Source of the DNA: Mycobacterium sp. KBS0706
Lineage (GTDB): Bacteria > Pseudomonadota > Alphaproteobacteria > DSM-16000 > Inquilinaceae
DNA length: 64,000 nucleotides
Direction of reading: 5' to 3'
NCBI RefSeq assembly: GCF_005938675.2
Contig: NZ_VCCH02000038.1
Span: 1-64,000 of the forward strand
Shown: positions 43,847 through 53,071 of the stretch, piece by piece
Layout of the letters: every line of letters begins with the position of its first letter
Position numbering within the stretch: position 1 is the first letter of the stretch
Translations under genes and position numbers: made by a program
The notes under the pieces: model-generated
What the model was told of the DNA's origin: nothing
Database searches by the model: none
The model's input: the letters and a program-made list of their open reading frames with translations, nothing else

Positions 43847-45670
43847 ATGTCCCCCGATCCCCTCTCCGTCCTGCACGACGTCTTCGGCTACACCGCCTTC
43901 CGCGGCGAGCAGGCCGAGATCGTGGCCCAGGTGATTTCCGGCGGCGACGCCCTGGTGCTGATGCCGACCGGCGGCGGCAAGTCGCTGTGCTATCAGGTGC
44001 CGGCGCTGGTCCGGCCGGGGCTGGGCGTCGTGGTGTCGCCGCTGATCGCGCTGATGCAGGACCAGGTCGAGACGCTGCGCCAGCTCGGCGTCCGCGCCGC
44101 CGCCCTGCACTCCGCCCTGCCGCCCGGCGAATCGCGCAACATCGCCCGGGCGATGCGCTCCGGCGAGCTGGACCTGCTGTATGTCTCGCCCGAGCGGCTC
44201 TTGACCGACGGGCTGCTCGACATGCTCGACGACTGCAAGCTGGCTTTGTTCGCGATCGACGAGGCGCATTGCGTATCGCAATGGGGCCACGACTTCCGCC
44301 CGGAATACCTGCAGCTCGACACGCTGGCGACGCGCTATCCGGGCGTGCCGCGCATCGCCCTGACCGCAACCGCCGACGGCCCGACACGGCGCGACATCGC
44401 CGAGCGGCTGAAGCTGCAGAACGGCCGCATCTTCGTCGCCGGCTTCGACCGGCCGAACATCCGCTACCGCATCGTGCCGAAGGAGAACCCCAAGGCGCAG
44501 CTGCTGTCCTTCATCCGGCGCGAGCATCCGAACGAGGCCGGCATCGTCTACTGCCTGTCGCGCATCAAAGTCGAGGCGACGGCCGAGTGGCTGCGCGGCG
44601 AAGGTATCGAGGCCCTGCCCTACCATGCCGGGCTGGACCGCGAGGTGCGGGCGTCGAACCAGGACCGCTTCCTCAAGGAGGACGGCGTGGTCATGGTCGC
44701 GACCATCGCCTTCGGCATGGGGATCGACAAGCCCGACGTCCGCTTCGTCGCCCATCTCGACCTGCCGAAGAGCCTGGAGGCCTATTACCAGGAGACCGGC
44801 CGCGCCGGCCGCGACGGGCTGCCGTCCGACGCCTGGCTGGCCTACGGCATCCAGGATGTCGGCAAGATCCAGGGACTGATCGCCGAATCGGACGCGCCGG
44901 AGCGGCAGAAGCAGATCGATCGGCAGAAGCTGGACGCGCTGCTCGGCTATTGCGAGACGGTGCGCTGCCGCCGCCAGGTGCTGCTGGAGTATTTCGCCGA
45001 CACCCTGCCGCAGCCCTGCGGCAACTGCGACACCTGCCTGGAGCCGGTCGAGGCCTTCGACGGCACCGAGCTGGCGCGCAAGGCGCTGTCCTGCGTCTAC
45101 CGCACCGGCCAGCGCTTCGGCGTCGGCCATGTCATCGACGTGCTGACCGGCAGCGAGACCGACCGGGTGCGCCAGCTCGGCCATGATCGCCTCAGCACCT
45201 GGGGCATCGGCCGCGACCTGGCGAAGGCGGAGTGGAAATCGGTGTTCCGGCAGCTGGTGGCGGCCGGCCTGCTGATCGTCGACACCGAGGGCCATGGCGG
45301 GCTGCATCTGGCGCCCGACTGCCGCGAGGTGCTGCGCGGCGAGAAGGAGATCCATCTGCGGCGCGAGGCAGTGAAGCGGCCCGCGCGCGGCAAGGCTTCG
45401 GGCAAAGGGGTCGGCCGCGCCGTGCGGGCGCTGCCGGACGATCCGGCCGAGGCCTCGCTGTTCCAGGCGCTGCGGGCGCGGCGGCTGGAGCTGGCGCGCG
45501 AGCAGGGCGTGCCGCCCTATGTCATCTTCCACGACGCGACCCTGACCGAGCTGGCCCATGCCAGGCCGCGCTCGATGACGGAGTTCGCCACCATCCCCGG
45601 CGTCGGCCAGGCCAAGCTGCTGCGCTATGCCGACGCCTTCCTCGAGGTGATCGAGCAGCACGCCGAGTAG
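43847..45670 (+). CDS. recQ: ATP-dependent DNA helicase RecQ
   Basis: A 607-residue 3'-5' DNA helicase for recombination and fork repair. It has the Q-like FRGEQAEIV, Walker A MPTGGGKSLC (about 39-48), DEAH box IDEAHCVSQWGHDFRPEY, aromatic-rich loop and motif VI QETGRAGRDG. The RecQ zinc site is CRRQVLLEYF followed by CGNCDTC (about 378-406), then the winged helix and a C-terminal HRDC domain (about 525-600). The start is chosen at MSPDPLSVL because homologues begin there. Same strand as lptF, 120 bp after it. Confidence 0.96.
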   Translation: MSPDPLSVLHDVFGYTAFRGEQAEIVAQVISGGDALVLMPTGGGKSLCYQVPALVRPGLGVVVSPLIALMQDQVETLRQLGVRAAALHSALPPGESRNIARAMRSGELDLLYVSPERLLTDGLLDMLDDCKLALFAIDEAHCVSQWGHDFRPEYLQLDTLATRYPGVPRIALTATADGPTRRDIAERLKLQNGRIFVAGFDRPNIRYRIVPKENPKAQLLSFIRREHPNEAGIVYCLSRIKVEATAEWLRGEGIEALPYHAGLDREVRASNQDRFLKEDGVVMVATIAFGMGIDKPDVRFVAHLDLPKSLEAYYQETGRAGRDGLPSDAWLAYGIQDVGKIQGLIAESDAPERQKQIDRQKLDALLGYCETVRCRRQVLLEYFADTLPQPCGNCDTCLEPVEAFDGTELARKALSCVYRTGQRFGVGHVIDVLTGSETDRVRQLGHDRLSTWGIGRDLAKAEWKSVFRQLVAAGLLIVDTEGHGGLHLAPDCREVLRGEKEIHLRREAVKRPARGKASGKGVGRAVRALPDDPAEASLFQALRARRLELAREQGVPPYVIFHDATLTELAHARPRSMTEFATIPGVGQAKLLRYADAFLEVIEQHAE

Positions 45671-45705
45671 GGACGGCGCGACGCGGCTTTCATAAGACTT
45701 TATTC

Positions 45706-45721
45706 TCGATTCTCGAATCGA
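45706..45721. promoter_or_regulatory. Inverted repeat TCGATTC-N2-GAATCGA upstream of the lectin-like gene
   Basis: A perfect 7-2-7 inverted repeat about 92 bp before the lectin-like ATG, beside an AT-rich stretch (CATAAGACTTTATTC). Candidate operator; no regulator is identified. Confidence 0.4.
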
Positions 45722-45812
45722 TCGTCCCATAGCCTTCCGCAGCCGGACGGCTTCCCTTCCCGGCGCCTTCGCCCGGCATCCGGACGTCAACGATCGTTTT
45801 CCCGAGGATCGA

Positions 45813-46589
45813 ATGATGCAGCTCTATTTTTTTGCCGCCACCCTCGAAACCGATAACGCGCCGGTGCTGATGATCGAGAGCACTTCGCCGGCGCCGGGCT
45901 CGACCCTCCAGATCGACGCGATCGACAGCAATGTCGCGCTCTGGCAGCTCTGGTCCCTGACCTCCGACGGCCACCTCGTCAGCGCGGGCAACTCGACCCT
46001 CGCCCTGAGCATCGGCGAGAACAACGCCCTGATCGTCGACACGCTGCAGCCGGGCAACGCCGCGCAGCTCTGGCAGATCTCGAACGGCACGATCGTCAGC
46101 AAGCTCAACGGGCAGGCGCTCACCGTCACCACCGCGAGCGATCCTTCCGCCTCCGCCGTCGTGCTCGAGCCCGCGCAGAACTCCCAGGCCCAGCAATGGA
46201 CGCAGACCGGCTTCGACTGCAACACCCTGCTGACGACGGTGAGCAACGGAACGGCGAAAGACCTCCTGCTGTCCGCGACCGCCATCGAGGGCCTGGTCAT
46301 GGCTCCGGACGGCACCATTCCCCTGCCTGCCGGCGCCAGCGTGACCGTCGTGTCGACCTACATGGGCGGCCTGGCGACCGGATTTCAGATCTTCGGTCCG
46401 GAGAATGCCGCGGCTTCGGTGGCATCGTTCGACGTCCATCAGCACCAATGCGTCTTCGAGGCCGGAGACGTCTGGGTCGACACCATCAACTATCTCGACG
46501 GCTTCAACGTGTCGGACGTGCAGACCCAGTCGGGCTCCCACCACGACACGCTGCCCGGCAACGTCTCTGTCACGATCACGCAACCCTGA
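45813..46589 (+). CDS. Ricin-type beta-trefoil lectin-like protein with novel C-terminal domain
   Basis: A 258-residue protein without a signal peptide. The first half has three spaced Q-x-W-like units (LWQLWSL near 44, AAQLWQIS near 84, QAQQWTQTG near 128) in the roughly 40-residue rhythm of ricin B beta-trefoils, which bind sugars. The second half (about 133-258) is beta-rich, contains a conspicuous HQHQC and DVWVDTINYLDGFNVSDVQT, and I do not recognise it. GAGGA precedes the ATG; a second ATG follows at once. It stands alone after recQ. A fruiting-body-lectin or insecticidal-type role is conceivable; function is unknown. Confidence 0.7.
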   Translation: MMQLYFFAATLETDNAPVLMIESTSPAPGSTLQIDAIDSNVALWQLWSLTSDGHLVSAGNSTLALSIGENNALIVDTLQPGNAAQLWQISNGTIVSKLNGQALTVTTASDPSASAVVLEPAQNSQAQQWTQTGFDCNTLLTTVSNGTAKDLLLSATAIEGLVMAPDGTIPLPAGASVTVVSTYMGGLATGFQIFGPENAAASVASFDVHQHQCVFEAGDVWVDTINYLDGFNVSDVQTQSGSHHDTLPGNVSVTITQP

Positions 46590-46613
46590 GCTTGGCGCCC
46601 GGGCGCGACGGCC

Positions 46614-47033
46614 CTACGGATGGAGGCCGTCGAGATCGGGCATCAGCACCACGCTCTCCTGCTCGTTCGGGTCGGTGCGGGCGATCACCGCGACGCAGGC
46701 CTCGGTCGCGCTCGGATTGTAGGGCAGGTGCGGCATGCCGGCGGGGATGTAGAGGAACTCCCCAGCCTTGACCATCAGGTGCTGCTCCAGCCGGTCGCCG
46801 AACCACATGCCGGATTCGCCGCTCAGCACATGGATCGCGGTCTCATGCGCCTCGTGGCGATGCGCCTTGGCCCGGCCGCCCGGCGGCAGGGTGACGAGCT
46901 GCAGGTGGATGCCCGTCGCTCCCGCCGATTCGGCCGAGATCCCGGGCGTGTAGGTCAGCGCCTGCTTGCCGGTGAACCGCGCGCCGGCGCCGACCACACG
47001 GCAGGTCGGCTTGAGATCCGTCATATCCATCAT
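46614..47033 (-). CDS. Cupin-domain protein
   Basis: A 139-residue single-cupin protein. Motif 1 is GGRAKAHRHEAHETAIHVLSG with H58, H60 and E64 as metal ligands; motif 2 is GEFLYIPAGMPHLPYN with H102. Small cupins of this form bind a metal and act as isomerases, dioxygenases or sensors; the substrate cannot be told. Divergent from the MetC-like gene with 229 bp between the starts. Several ATGs lie close together at the N-terminus. Confidence 0.88.
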   Translation of the reverse strand: MMDMTDLKPTCRVVGAGARFTGKQALTYTPGISAESAGATGIHLQLVTLPPGGRAKAHRHEAHETAIHVLSGESGMWFGDRLEQHLMVKAGEFLYIPAGMPHLPYNPSATEACVAVIARTDPNEQESVVLMPDLDGLHP

Positions 47034-47262
47034 CCGCGTCCCATCGCATCGACCCGTCCATCCTCGGCGGGCCGGATGACCGTCGCATTGCGGAACGGGG
47101 GAAGAGTGTTACATCGGAGACAGATGGCGACGATTTTCGTCGCACCCCGCTGGCCCGCCCTGCGCGGAACGGGTTTGACCCGCCCGCCCGGCTGGCCGAA
47201 AGATGGCGGCCCTGTCAGTTGTGACGACTGACACACGCCGCCACTGACTGACAGCGACCGAC

Positions 47263-48447
47263 ATGTCCAAGTCCCGCCGCCCTGCCACCATCCTCGCCCA
47301 TGCCGGCCGTCATCCCCGAGAGAACCACGGCATGGTCAATCCGCCCGTCTACCACACCTCGACCGTGCTGTGGCCGACGGTGGCGGCGATGGACGCGTCC
47401 CATGCCGGCTTCGAGCACGGCGTCTACAGCTATGGCCGGGTCGGCACCCCGACCAGCGAGGCCTTCGAGGACGCGGTCACGGCGCTGGAGGGCGGGTACG
47501 GCACGGTCGCCGTCTCCTCCGGCCTGGCCGCGGTCAATGTCGCGCTGACCACCTTCGTCAAGGCCGGCGACCATGTGCTGGTCACCGACAGCGCCTATGG
47601 CCCGACCCGGCGCTATGCCGACACGGTGCTGGCCCGCTTCGGCGTCGAGGTCGAATACTACGACCCGCTGATCGGCGCCGGCATCGAGGCGCTGTTCCGC
47701 GGCAACACCCGGCTGGTCTATCTCGAATCCCCGGGATCGCTGACCTTCGAGGTGCAGGACGTGCCGGCGATCGCCGCCGCCGCCCGGGCCCGCGGCATCC
47801 TGACCGCGCTCGACAACACCTGGGCCACGCCGCTCGGCTTCGACGCCTTCGGCCATGGCGTCGACGTCACCGTCCACGCCGCGACCAAATACATGGTCGG
47901 CCATTCCGACGCGATGATGGGCATCGTCGGGGCCCGCGAGAAGTCGGTCTGGCTGAAGCTCAAGAGCTTCGCCGTGACCTCCGGCCATTGCGCCGGGCCG
48001 GACGACCTCTACCTCGCCCAGCGCGGCCTGCGCACCATGGGGGTGCGGCTGCGCCAGCACCAGGAGAACGCGCTCGAGATCGCGCGCTGGCTGCAGGCGC
48101 GGCCGGAGGTGTCGCGGGTGCTGTACCCGGCCCTGCCGCAGGATCCCGGCCATGCGCTGTGGCGGCGCGACTTCACCGGCGCCTCCGGCCTGTTCGCGAT
48201 CGTGCTGCAGCCGGCCTCGGCCCCCCAGGTGGCGGCGATGCTGGACGGCATGGAGCTGTTCCAGATGGGCGCCAGTTGGGGCGGCTATGAGAGCCTGATC
48301 CTGCCGACCCATCCGGAGAAGATCCGCAGCGCCACAACCTGGCAAGCCGAGGGGCCGGGCGTCCGGCTGCATGTCGGCCTGGAGGACCCGGCCGATCTGA
48401 TCGCCGATCTGGAGGCCGGATTCGACCGGCTGCGGGCGGCCGCATGA
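47263..48447 (+). CDS. metC: Cystathionine beta-lyase-like PLP enzyme
   Basis: A 394-residue Cys/Met-metabolism PLP enzyme. The N-terminal HPRENHGMVNPPVYHTSTV, the SYGRVGTPT segment (about 56-64), SSGLAAVNVAL and the cofactor lysine in HAATKYMVGHSD (K209) are all present. The form with NPPVYHTSTVL and ATTWQAEGPGVRLHVGLED is that of cystathionine beta-lyase in alphaproteobacteria, cleaving cystathionine to homocysteine. Its stop overlaps the hisI start (ATGA). Confidence 0.92.
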   Translation: MSKSRRPATILAHAGRHPRENHGMVNPPVYHTSTVLWPTVAAMDASHAGFEHGVYSYGRVGTPTSEAFEDAVTALEGGYGTVAVSSGLAAVNVALTTFVKAGDHVLVTDSAYGPTRRYADTVLARFGVEVEYYDPLIGAGIEALFRGNTRLVYLESPGSLTFEVQDVPAIAAAARARGILTALDNTWATPLGFDAFGHGVDVTVHAATKYMVGHSDAMMGIVGAREKSVWLKLKSFAVTSGHCAGPDDLYLAQRGLRTMGVRLRQHQENALEIARWLQARPEVSRVLYPALPQDPGHALWRRDFTGASGLFAIVLQPASAPQVAAMLDGMELFQMGASWGGYESLILPTHPEKIRSATTWQAEGPGVRLHVGLEDPADLIADLEAGFDRLRAAA

Positions 48448-48842
48448 CCGCGGAAACGCTGCTCGACGAGGTCCGGTTCGACACCGACGGGCTGGTCCCC
48501 GCCATCGCCCAGCAGCACGACAGCGGCGAGGTGCTGATGCTGGCCTGGATGAATCGTGCGGCGATCGAGGAAACGCTGGCCACCGGCCGGGTCTGCTACT
48601 GGTCGCGATCGCGGCAGGCGCTGTGGCGCAAGGGCGACACCTCCGGCCAGGTGCAGCGCCTGGTCGAGCTGCGGCTGGACTGCGACGGCGATGCGGTGCT
48701 GCTGCGGGTCGACCAGACCGGCGTCGCCTGCCACACCGGCCGGCGCAGCTGCTTCTTCCGGGTGGCGAGCGACGGCGCCTGGCACACCGACCTGCCGGTG
48801 CTGCAGGACCCGGAGGCGCTGTACGGCCACCGGCACGAGTGA
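48444..48842 (+). CDS. hisI: Phosphoribosyl-AMP cyclohydrolase
   Basis: A 132-residue enzyme of histidine synthesis that opens the purine ring of PR-AMP. Conserved motifs are MLAWMNRAA, YWSRSRQALWRKGDTSG (about 52-68), the metal site DCDGDAVLLRVDQ (about 79-91) and the cysteine motif GVACHTGRRSCFF (about 93-105). It is the single-domain HisI form, as in other alphaproteobacteria. It overlaps metC by 4 bp (ATGA) and has no other his gene near it. Confidence 0.95.
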   Translation: MTAETLLDEVRFDTDGLVPAIAQQHDSGEVLMLAWMNRAAIEETLATGRVCYWSRSRQALWRKGDTSGQVQRLVELRLDCDGDAVLLRVDQTGVACHTGRRSCFFRVASDGAWHTDLPVLQDPEALYGHRHE

Positions 48843-48858
48843 TCCTGCGAGGAACAGC

Positions 48859-49287
48859 ATGGCCTTCGCGATCAAGGCCGAAATCCGCGATCCGCGGGCA
48901 GAGACTTTCGTGTTCACCGCGCAGAAGACGATGTATGGCGGCAAGCACATCGCCGCGGGCGACACCGTCTTCCTGTTCGCCAGCGAGACCGAGGGCGGGC
49001 GGGGCCTGGTCGCCTGCGGCGTCGTCACCGCCGCCGCAGCGGTCGCGAAGCTGCCCGGCTCCGCCCGGCAGACGCCGCGGGTGAGCGTCACCATCCGGCG
49101 CACCGCCCTCGCCACGCGGCCGCTGGGGCGGAGCGAGCTCAAGCCCCTCACCGACTGGACCGACGGCCAGCCCGGGACCGAGCTCAACTTCAAATTCTAT
49201 CGCCAGGCCACCAACAAGATCGTCGGCCTCTCCGATGAGACGGCGGCGTTCCTGAGCGGCTTCTTCCGCAGCATGATCGGCCAATGA
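48859..49287 (+). CDS. Conserved-looking hypothetical protein, possible PUA-like fold
   Basis: A 142-residue soluble protein, 16 bp after hisI with GAGGAAC as ribosome site. The opening AIKAEIRDPRAETFVFTAQK and HIAAGDTVFLFASETEGGRG followed by VACGVVTAA suggest a small beta-barrel of the PUA/EVE kind, where a G-D-x-V-F-L-F strand and a gain-of-turn are common. That is pattern resemblance only. The end FKFYRQATNKIVGLSDETAA is polar. Function unknown; probably co-transcribed with metC-hisI. Confidence 0.75.
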   Translation: MAFAIKAEIRDPRAETFVFTAQKTMYGGKHIAAGDTVFLFASETEGGRGLVACGVVTAAAAVAKLPGSARQTPRVSVTIRRTALATRPLGRSELKPLTDWTDGQPGTELNFKFYRQATNKIVGLSDETAAFLSGFFRSMIGQ

Positions 49288-49612
49288 ACGGAACAAAATT
49301 CTGCTGAAATAAATTCAATATCTATGAAATTCATAGATTTCTAGAGCCAGAGTGTCAAAGCGCTTGCCTTCTTCGGAAACAATGATACTTTTTGGCGCTA
49401 ATAAAAATTTAGTACTATCTTAGCGATAATATTGCTTGGCCTCGCCCCCCAGGGCCTTCCTTGTCCCTCCTCTGCGCAAATCGGCGGCCTCGCCGGGGAA
49501 CGACACCGGCAGACCCCAGCGAAAATCTGGAGGGAGATGCGACGTGGACATCAACGACACGGCCGAACCGGCTGAATTTCTTCCAGATGCCAGGGACATT
49601 GAGGAGATTGTC
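49288..49612 (+). promoter_or_regulatory. AT-rich region upstream of the cytochrome gene pair
   Basis: 325 bp, of which 49290-49435 is markedly AT-rich compared with the rest of the window. It contains a perfect 9-1-9 inverted repeat (49320-49338) and several TATAAT-like stretches (for example GATAATATT at 49424). Promoter function for the downstream cytochrome genes is likely. Confidence 0.5.
49320..49338. promoter_or_regulatory. Inverted repeat ATCTATGAA-A-TTCATAGAT
   Basis: A perfect 19-bp inverted repeat with one central base, within AT-rich DNA about 275 bp before the cytochrome-like gene. A strong candidate for a dimeric regulator site. Confidence 0.55.
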
Positions 49613-51084
49613 ATGCAGCGTTGCCTTTCCCGCATTATCCCCGCCCTGTCGCTCTGTCTCCTGGCGCTGGCGCCGGCCGGCGACGCAAGTGCCCAGACCG
49701 CCTTCAGCCTGCGTGGCGGCCCGACGCTCGACGTGCTTCAGAAGGCCCATCCCTTCCAGGACAACAACGGCCAGATCCCGCCCGCCGGTGAATATTCCGG
49801 CCCGCTCTTCTCGCTCAATCACAACTGGCCGACCGCGCCCGACCCCTTGAAGGACGCGCCGTGGCAGAAGGCGATCGGCAACGGCCCGATCACGACCGCC
49901 AATGCCGCGGCCTATGCCGATGCCCTGAAGCAGGCGGTGAGCAAGAACGCCCGCGCCCTGATCATGCACTATGACAGCTGGGACGCCGCCGCGGCGGGCT
50001 GGTACAACGAGCCCTGGCTCGGCTCGCTGCGCGAATCGATCCACGGCACCTATGCAGCCGGCGAGTTCGGTCCCGCGATCTTTCCCGATACGGGACTTCG
50101 GGTGACCTTCAACACCAATGTGCTGACCTATTACGACCAGCGCGGCCTATTCGCTCGACCATTTCTGGGGCCGTTCGGCGATGAAGCCGACGCTGAAGAC
50201 CGAGAACGCCCAGTTCGTCGAGGGCGCGATCGTCGTCAAGGCGGCCATGTTCGCCTCCACCGATCCCAAACAGCCGACTGGCTGGTGGGATGCCATGCAG
50301 GGTGCGCAGGAATGGCCGCTGTATATTCCCGTCGGCAAGGCCACCACGCCTTCGGTCTGGCCGAGCTATGTCGCCCAGTTCGACATCATCGTGAAGGACA
50401 GCCAATCCTCGCCGCAGACCGGCTGGGTGTTCATGACACTGGTCTATGACGCCGCGGCTCCAGGCGACGTCTGGGACAAGATGGTGCCGCTCGGCGTGCA
50501 ATGGGGCAACGACCCGGAGGCGAAGACCGAAGGCGCCACGCTGACGGAGAACTGGATCAATCCCAAGGCGCCGCTCTATTCCACCCAGACGCTCGGCTGG
50601 GGCGGGCGGCTGTCCGGCCCCAATGACGGCGGCCGCAACGACATCGTCGTCGACGGCAAGCCGATCAAGAACGCCCCCGATTCCGGCTGCATGAGCTGCC
50701 ACAGCACCGCGCAATGGAATATCGACCAGCACGAGATGGTGAGCTTCCTGCTCCCGTCCTTTGCCACCGACGACCCGAAATATCCGGGCGGCTTCCTGCT
50801 CTGCAACGACAAGGGTGAGCAGGATCCGAAGGGATCCTATATCTGCTCGCCGGCGCCGGGGTCGGCGGGCTGGATGAAGTGGTTCCAGAACCGGCGCGGC
50901 GACGTGCCGATGGACCAGGGCTCGTTCGCCACGGATTTCGACGAGGTGTTCTCGTTCAAATCGCTCCCGCTGTGGTGGGCGGCGGTCAATCCGAGCGGCG
51001 CGGCCATGGCGGTCCAGGAAGGCGCGCCGGCGCAGCGCGTCAACCAGTACACCGGCGCACCGCTGCCGCAGGAGCAGCAAGTAG
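49613..51084 (+). pseudogene. Cytochrome-c-like secreted protein, interrupted by a frameshift
   Basis: The ATG with GAGGAG at 7 bases begins a signal peptide (MQRCLSRIIPALSLCLLALA, ending near ASAQ). Frame 1 is coherent to TFNTNVLTYYDQ at about 50139. The continuing similarity-like sequence (YSLDHFWGRSAMKPTL) is in the next frame. Omitting one G in GCGGCC near 50142-50146 would join them. The second frame carries a haem motif CMSCH (50688-50702) and continues without a stop into the next gene; a TAG one frame over at 51082-51084, just before a strong hairpin, may be the original end. Either a real decayed gene or sequence errors. If intact it would be a periplasmic monohaem protein of about 490 residues. 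Confidence 0.7.
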
Positions 51085-51093
51085 CAGGCCCCT

Positions 51094-51124
51094 CCTCCCG
51101 GCGGGCGCTCCGTCCGCCGGGAGG
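51094..51124. other. Stem-loop between the two cytochrome-like genes
   Basis: An 11-bp perfect stem CCTCCCGGCGG/CCGCCGGGAGG (51094-51104 with 51114-51124, 9-nt loop). No T-run follows. Its position suggests an intergenic element, which supports the view that the first gene should end before it rather than read through. Confidence 0.6.
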
Positions 51125-51260
51125 GCGTGGCCCTCACCCGCCTGCGAAACCGGTAGCAAACGTGCAGCGCTTCCCGGGCCGACCAGTTGCAGTGGCCGCG
51201 CGCCTGCACCGCTCCCAGGCTCGCAACCTTCAGGTCCCAGCTCACATCGGAGATCCTGTG

Positions 51261-53054
51261 ATGTCACACCGCTCCCTTGCCAGCCGCCTCGTCGCCGCCG
51301 GATGCAGCGCCGTGGCCGTCCTGTCCGGCGCACCGCCGGTCCAGGCCCAGCCCCTTCAGATCAGCCCCACCCTTCCCCCCGACATCAGCTCGGGCGCCCC
51401 GACGGCCACCCTGACCGAAGCCAGCAACTTCGCCTGGCAGGAATTCATCGCGCTGAACTGGCCGGCCGCGCAGCTGAACGGCGTGGTGCAGCGCGGCCAG
51501 CCGGACATCGGTGCCAAGTTCGGCCAGGCGGGAGCGACGCCGCTGGTGTGGGAGAGCTACCGCCAGAAGGTGGAGATCTTCCCCGGCGCCAACAGCGAGG
51601 CCGTCCCGCCGCACGGCGTCAATGGACCAGGCACATCGCAGGACCCCTACAACTACAGCGATCCGCCACAATACCTCTATTCCGGCGGGACCATCCCCAA
51701 TGGCGGCGTCGTCGATGCCTGCCCCGGCCAGGCCCCGGTGACCCAGCCCGCCTGGGTCAACCTGGACGAAACCAGCCAGATCGGCCTGGACCAGATGTAT
51801 GCCGGGATCGTTGACGTCCCGGCGACGACACAGCCCAACACCGCCCCGCAGCTGATCCGCTTCCTGGCAAAGGCGAACCAGAAGGAATACGACTACATCG
51901 TCGGCAACAAGCTGTGGTTCACCACCGGCGACGCCTACACGAACCGGATCGCAGCATGGCAAGCCGCCTTGCGAGACGACCAGCCGCCGCTCGATTCCGG
52001 TTCCGTGATCACGCTGCCCGCCGGCACGGTCGAGGTGAAGGCGGCGTGGCGGCCGTTGGCGAAGGGGGAAGATTCCAGCCAGTTCCACATGACCACCGTC
52101 CGCTACTATGAGCCGGGTCCGGGCGGCAGCCCCTGCTATCGGGAGGACCAGTGGGCCCTGGCGGGCCTGCACATCATCCAGAAGACAATGTCGGCCCCCT
52201 ATTTCATCTTCGCCACCTTCGAGCAGGCGGGCAATGTGGTGACCGCCGACGGCGTGGCGACGGAGGACGCCAACGGCAAGGTGGTAATCCCCACCGCCGG
52301 GCCCAACACGCCCGCCCTCGTCTACACCGACGACCCGAACACCCCGACCGTGAAGACGAATCCCGCCAACACCTTCTGCGACACTCCCGGCAAGCGGCTC
52401 TACTATCAGGAGGCGCTCGGCAATCCGCCGGGCGGCACGCCGGCCGGCGGCAATATCTGCGTCGACGCCCGCTACGAGCCTATCCCGCCCGTGGTGCAGG
52501 CTGCCAACGCCACGTGGCACGGCCTCATTTCAGACTATAACGCCCAGAACAACCTGAAATCCCCCTGGCTCTATTACAAGCTGGTCAGCGTCCAGGCCGT
52601 GCCGTTCAATCATGCGGATATCAGCACGGATTCCGACAGCACGAAGCAGATCGGCAACTTCTACCAGGCCAACATCGTCGTCGAGACGGACTACACGCTG
52701 CAGCAGTTTCTGGCCCGCATCGCCGCCAACAACGCCCCGACACTCTACCCGGCGGTCAACCCGGCGCTGATCACGCGAAGCTCGACAAAGACGCCGCCGC
52801 TGCAGACGCCGCCGCCGAGGTCGCCGAATTTCCAGAACGTCTATGTGGCCGCGGGCAGCCATTTCACCACCTACCAGATGGGCGGCTGCATGGGCTGTCA
52901 CGGCAACGCCCAGGTGAGCGGAAACGACTTCAGCTTCATCGTCGGCGGCAACGCCTTCAACACGACGCCCGACGTCCCTGCACCCAACGCCACGAAGCAA
53001 GCGCTGTACCTCTCGCTCTTCGGCAATCCGCTTCCGGCGGACCTCAAGAAATAG
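51261..53054 (+). CDS. Secreted monohaem cytochrome-c-like protein
   Basis: A 597-residue predicted periplasmic protein. The signal peptide is MSHRSLASRLVAAGCSAVAV, ending near VQAQ. The body has FAWQEFIALNWPA (about 55-67), the segment QFHMTTVRYYEP and, near the C-terminus, a single haem-binding CMGCH (residues 543-547) inside YQMGGCMGCHGNAQ. GGAG lies 8 bases before the ATG. It resembles the gene before it in length class, haem type and style, so the pair probably arose by duplication. Electron partner and reaction unknown; no oxidase or dehydrogenase partner lies nearby. The frame is open upstream into the first gene. Confidence 0.82.
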   Translation: MSHRSLASRLVAAGCSAVAVLSGAPPVQAQPLQISPTLPPDISSGAPTATLTEASNFAWQEFIALNWPAAQLNGVVQRGQPDIGAKFGQAGATPLVWESYRQKVEIFPGANSEAVPPHGVNGPGTSQDPYNYSDPPQYLYSGGTIPNGGVVDACPGQAPVTQPAWVNLDETSQIGLDQMYAGIVDVPATTQPNTAPQLIRFLAKANQKEYDYIVGNKLWFTTGDAYTNRIAAWQAALRDDQPPLDSGSVITLPAGTVEVKAAWRPLAKGEDSSQFHMTTVRYYEPGPGGSPCYREDQWALAGLHIIQKTMSAPYFIFATFEQAGNVVTADGVATEDANGKVVIPTAGPNTPALVYTDDPNTPTVKTNPANTFCDTPGKRLYYQEALGNPPGGTPAGGNICVDARYEPIPPVVQAANATWHGLISDYNAQNNLKSPWLYYKLVSVQAVPFNHADISTDSDSTKQIGNFYQANIVVETDYTLQQFLARIAANNAPTLYPAVNPALITRSSTKTPPLQTPPPRSPNFQNVYVAAGSHFTTYQMGGCMGCHGNAQVSGNDFSFIVGGNAFNTTPDVPAPNATKQALYLSLFGNPLPADLKK

Positions 53055-53071
53055 GCCGCGATCCGGAGAGA

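Noticed and set aside
50181..53054. A single 957-residue cytochrome protein
   Set aside because: The frame contains an internal signal peptide with its own ribosome site at 51261 and a hairpin at 51094-51124, so it is better read as the tail of a frameshifted gene plus a complete second gene.
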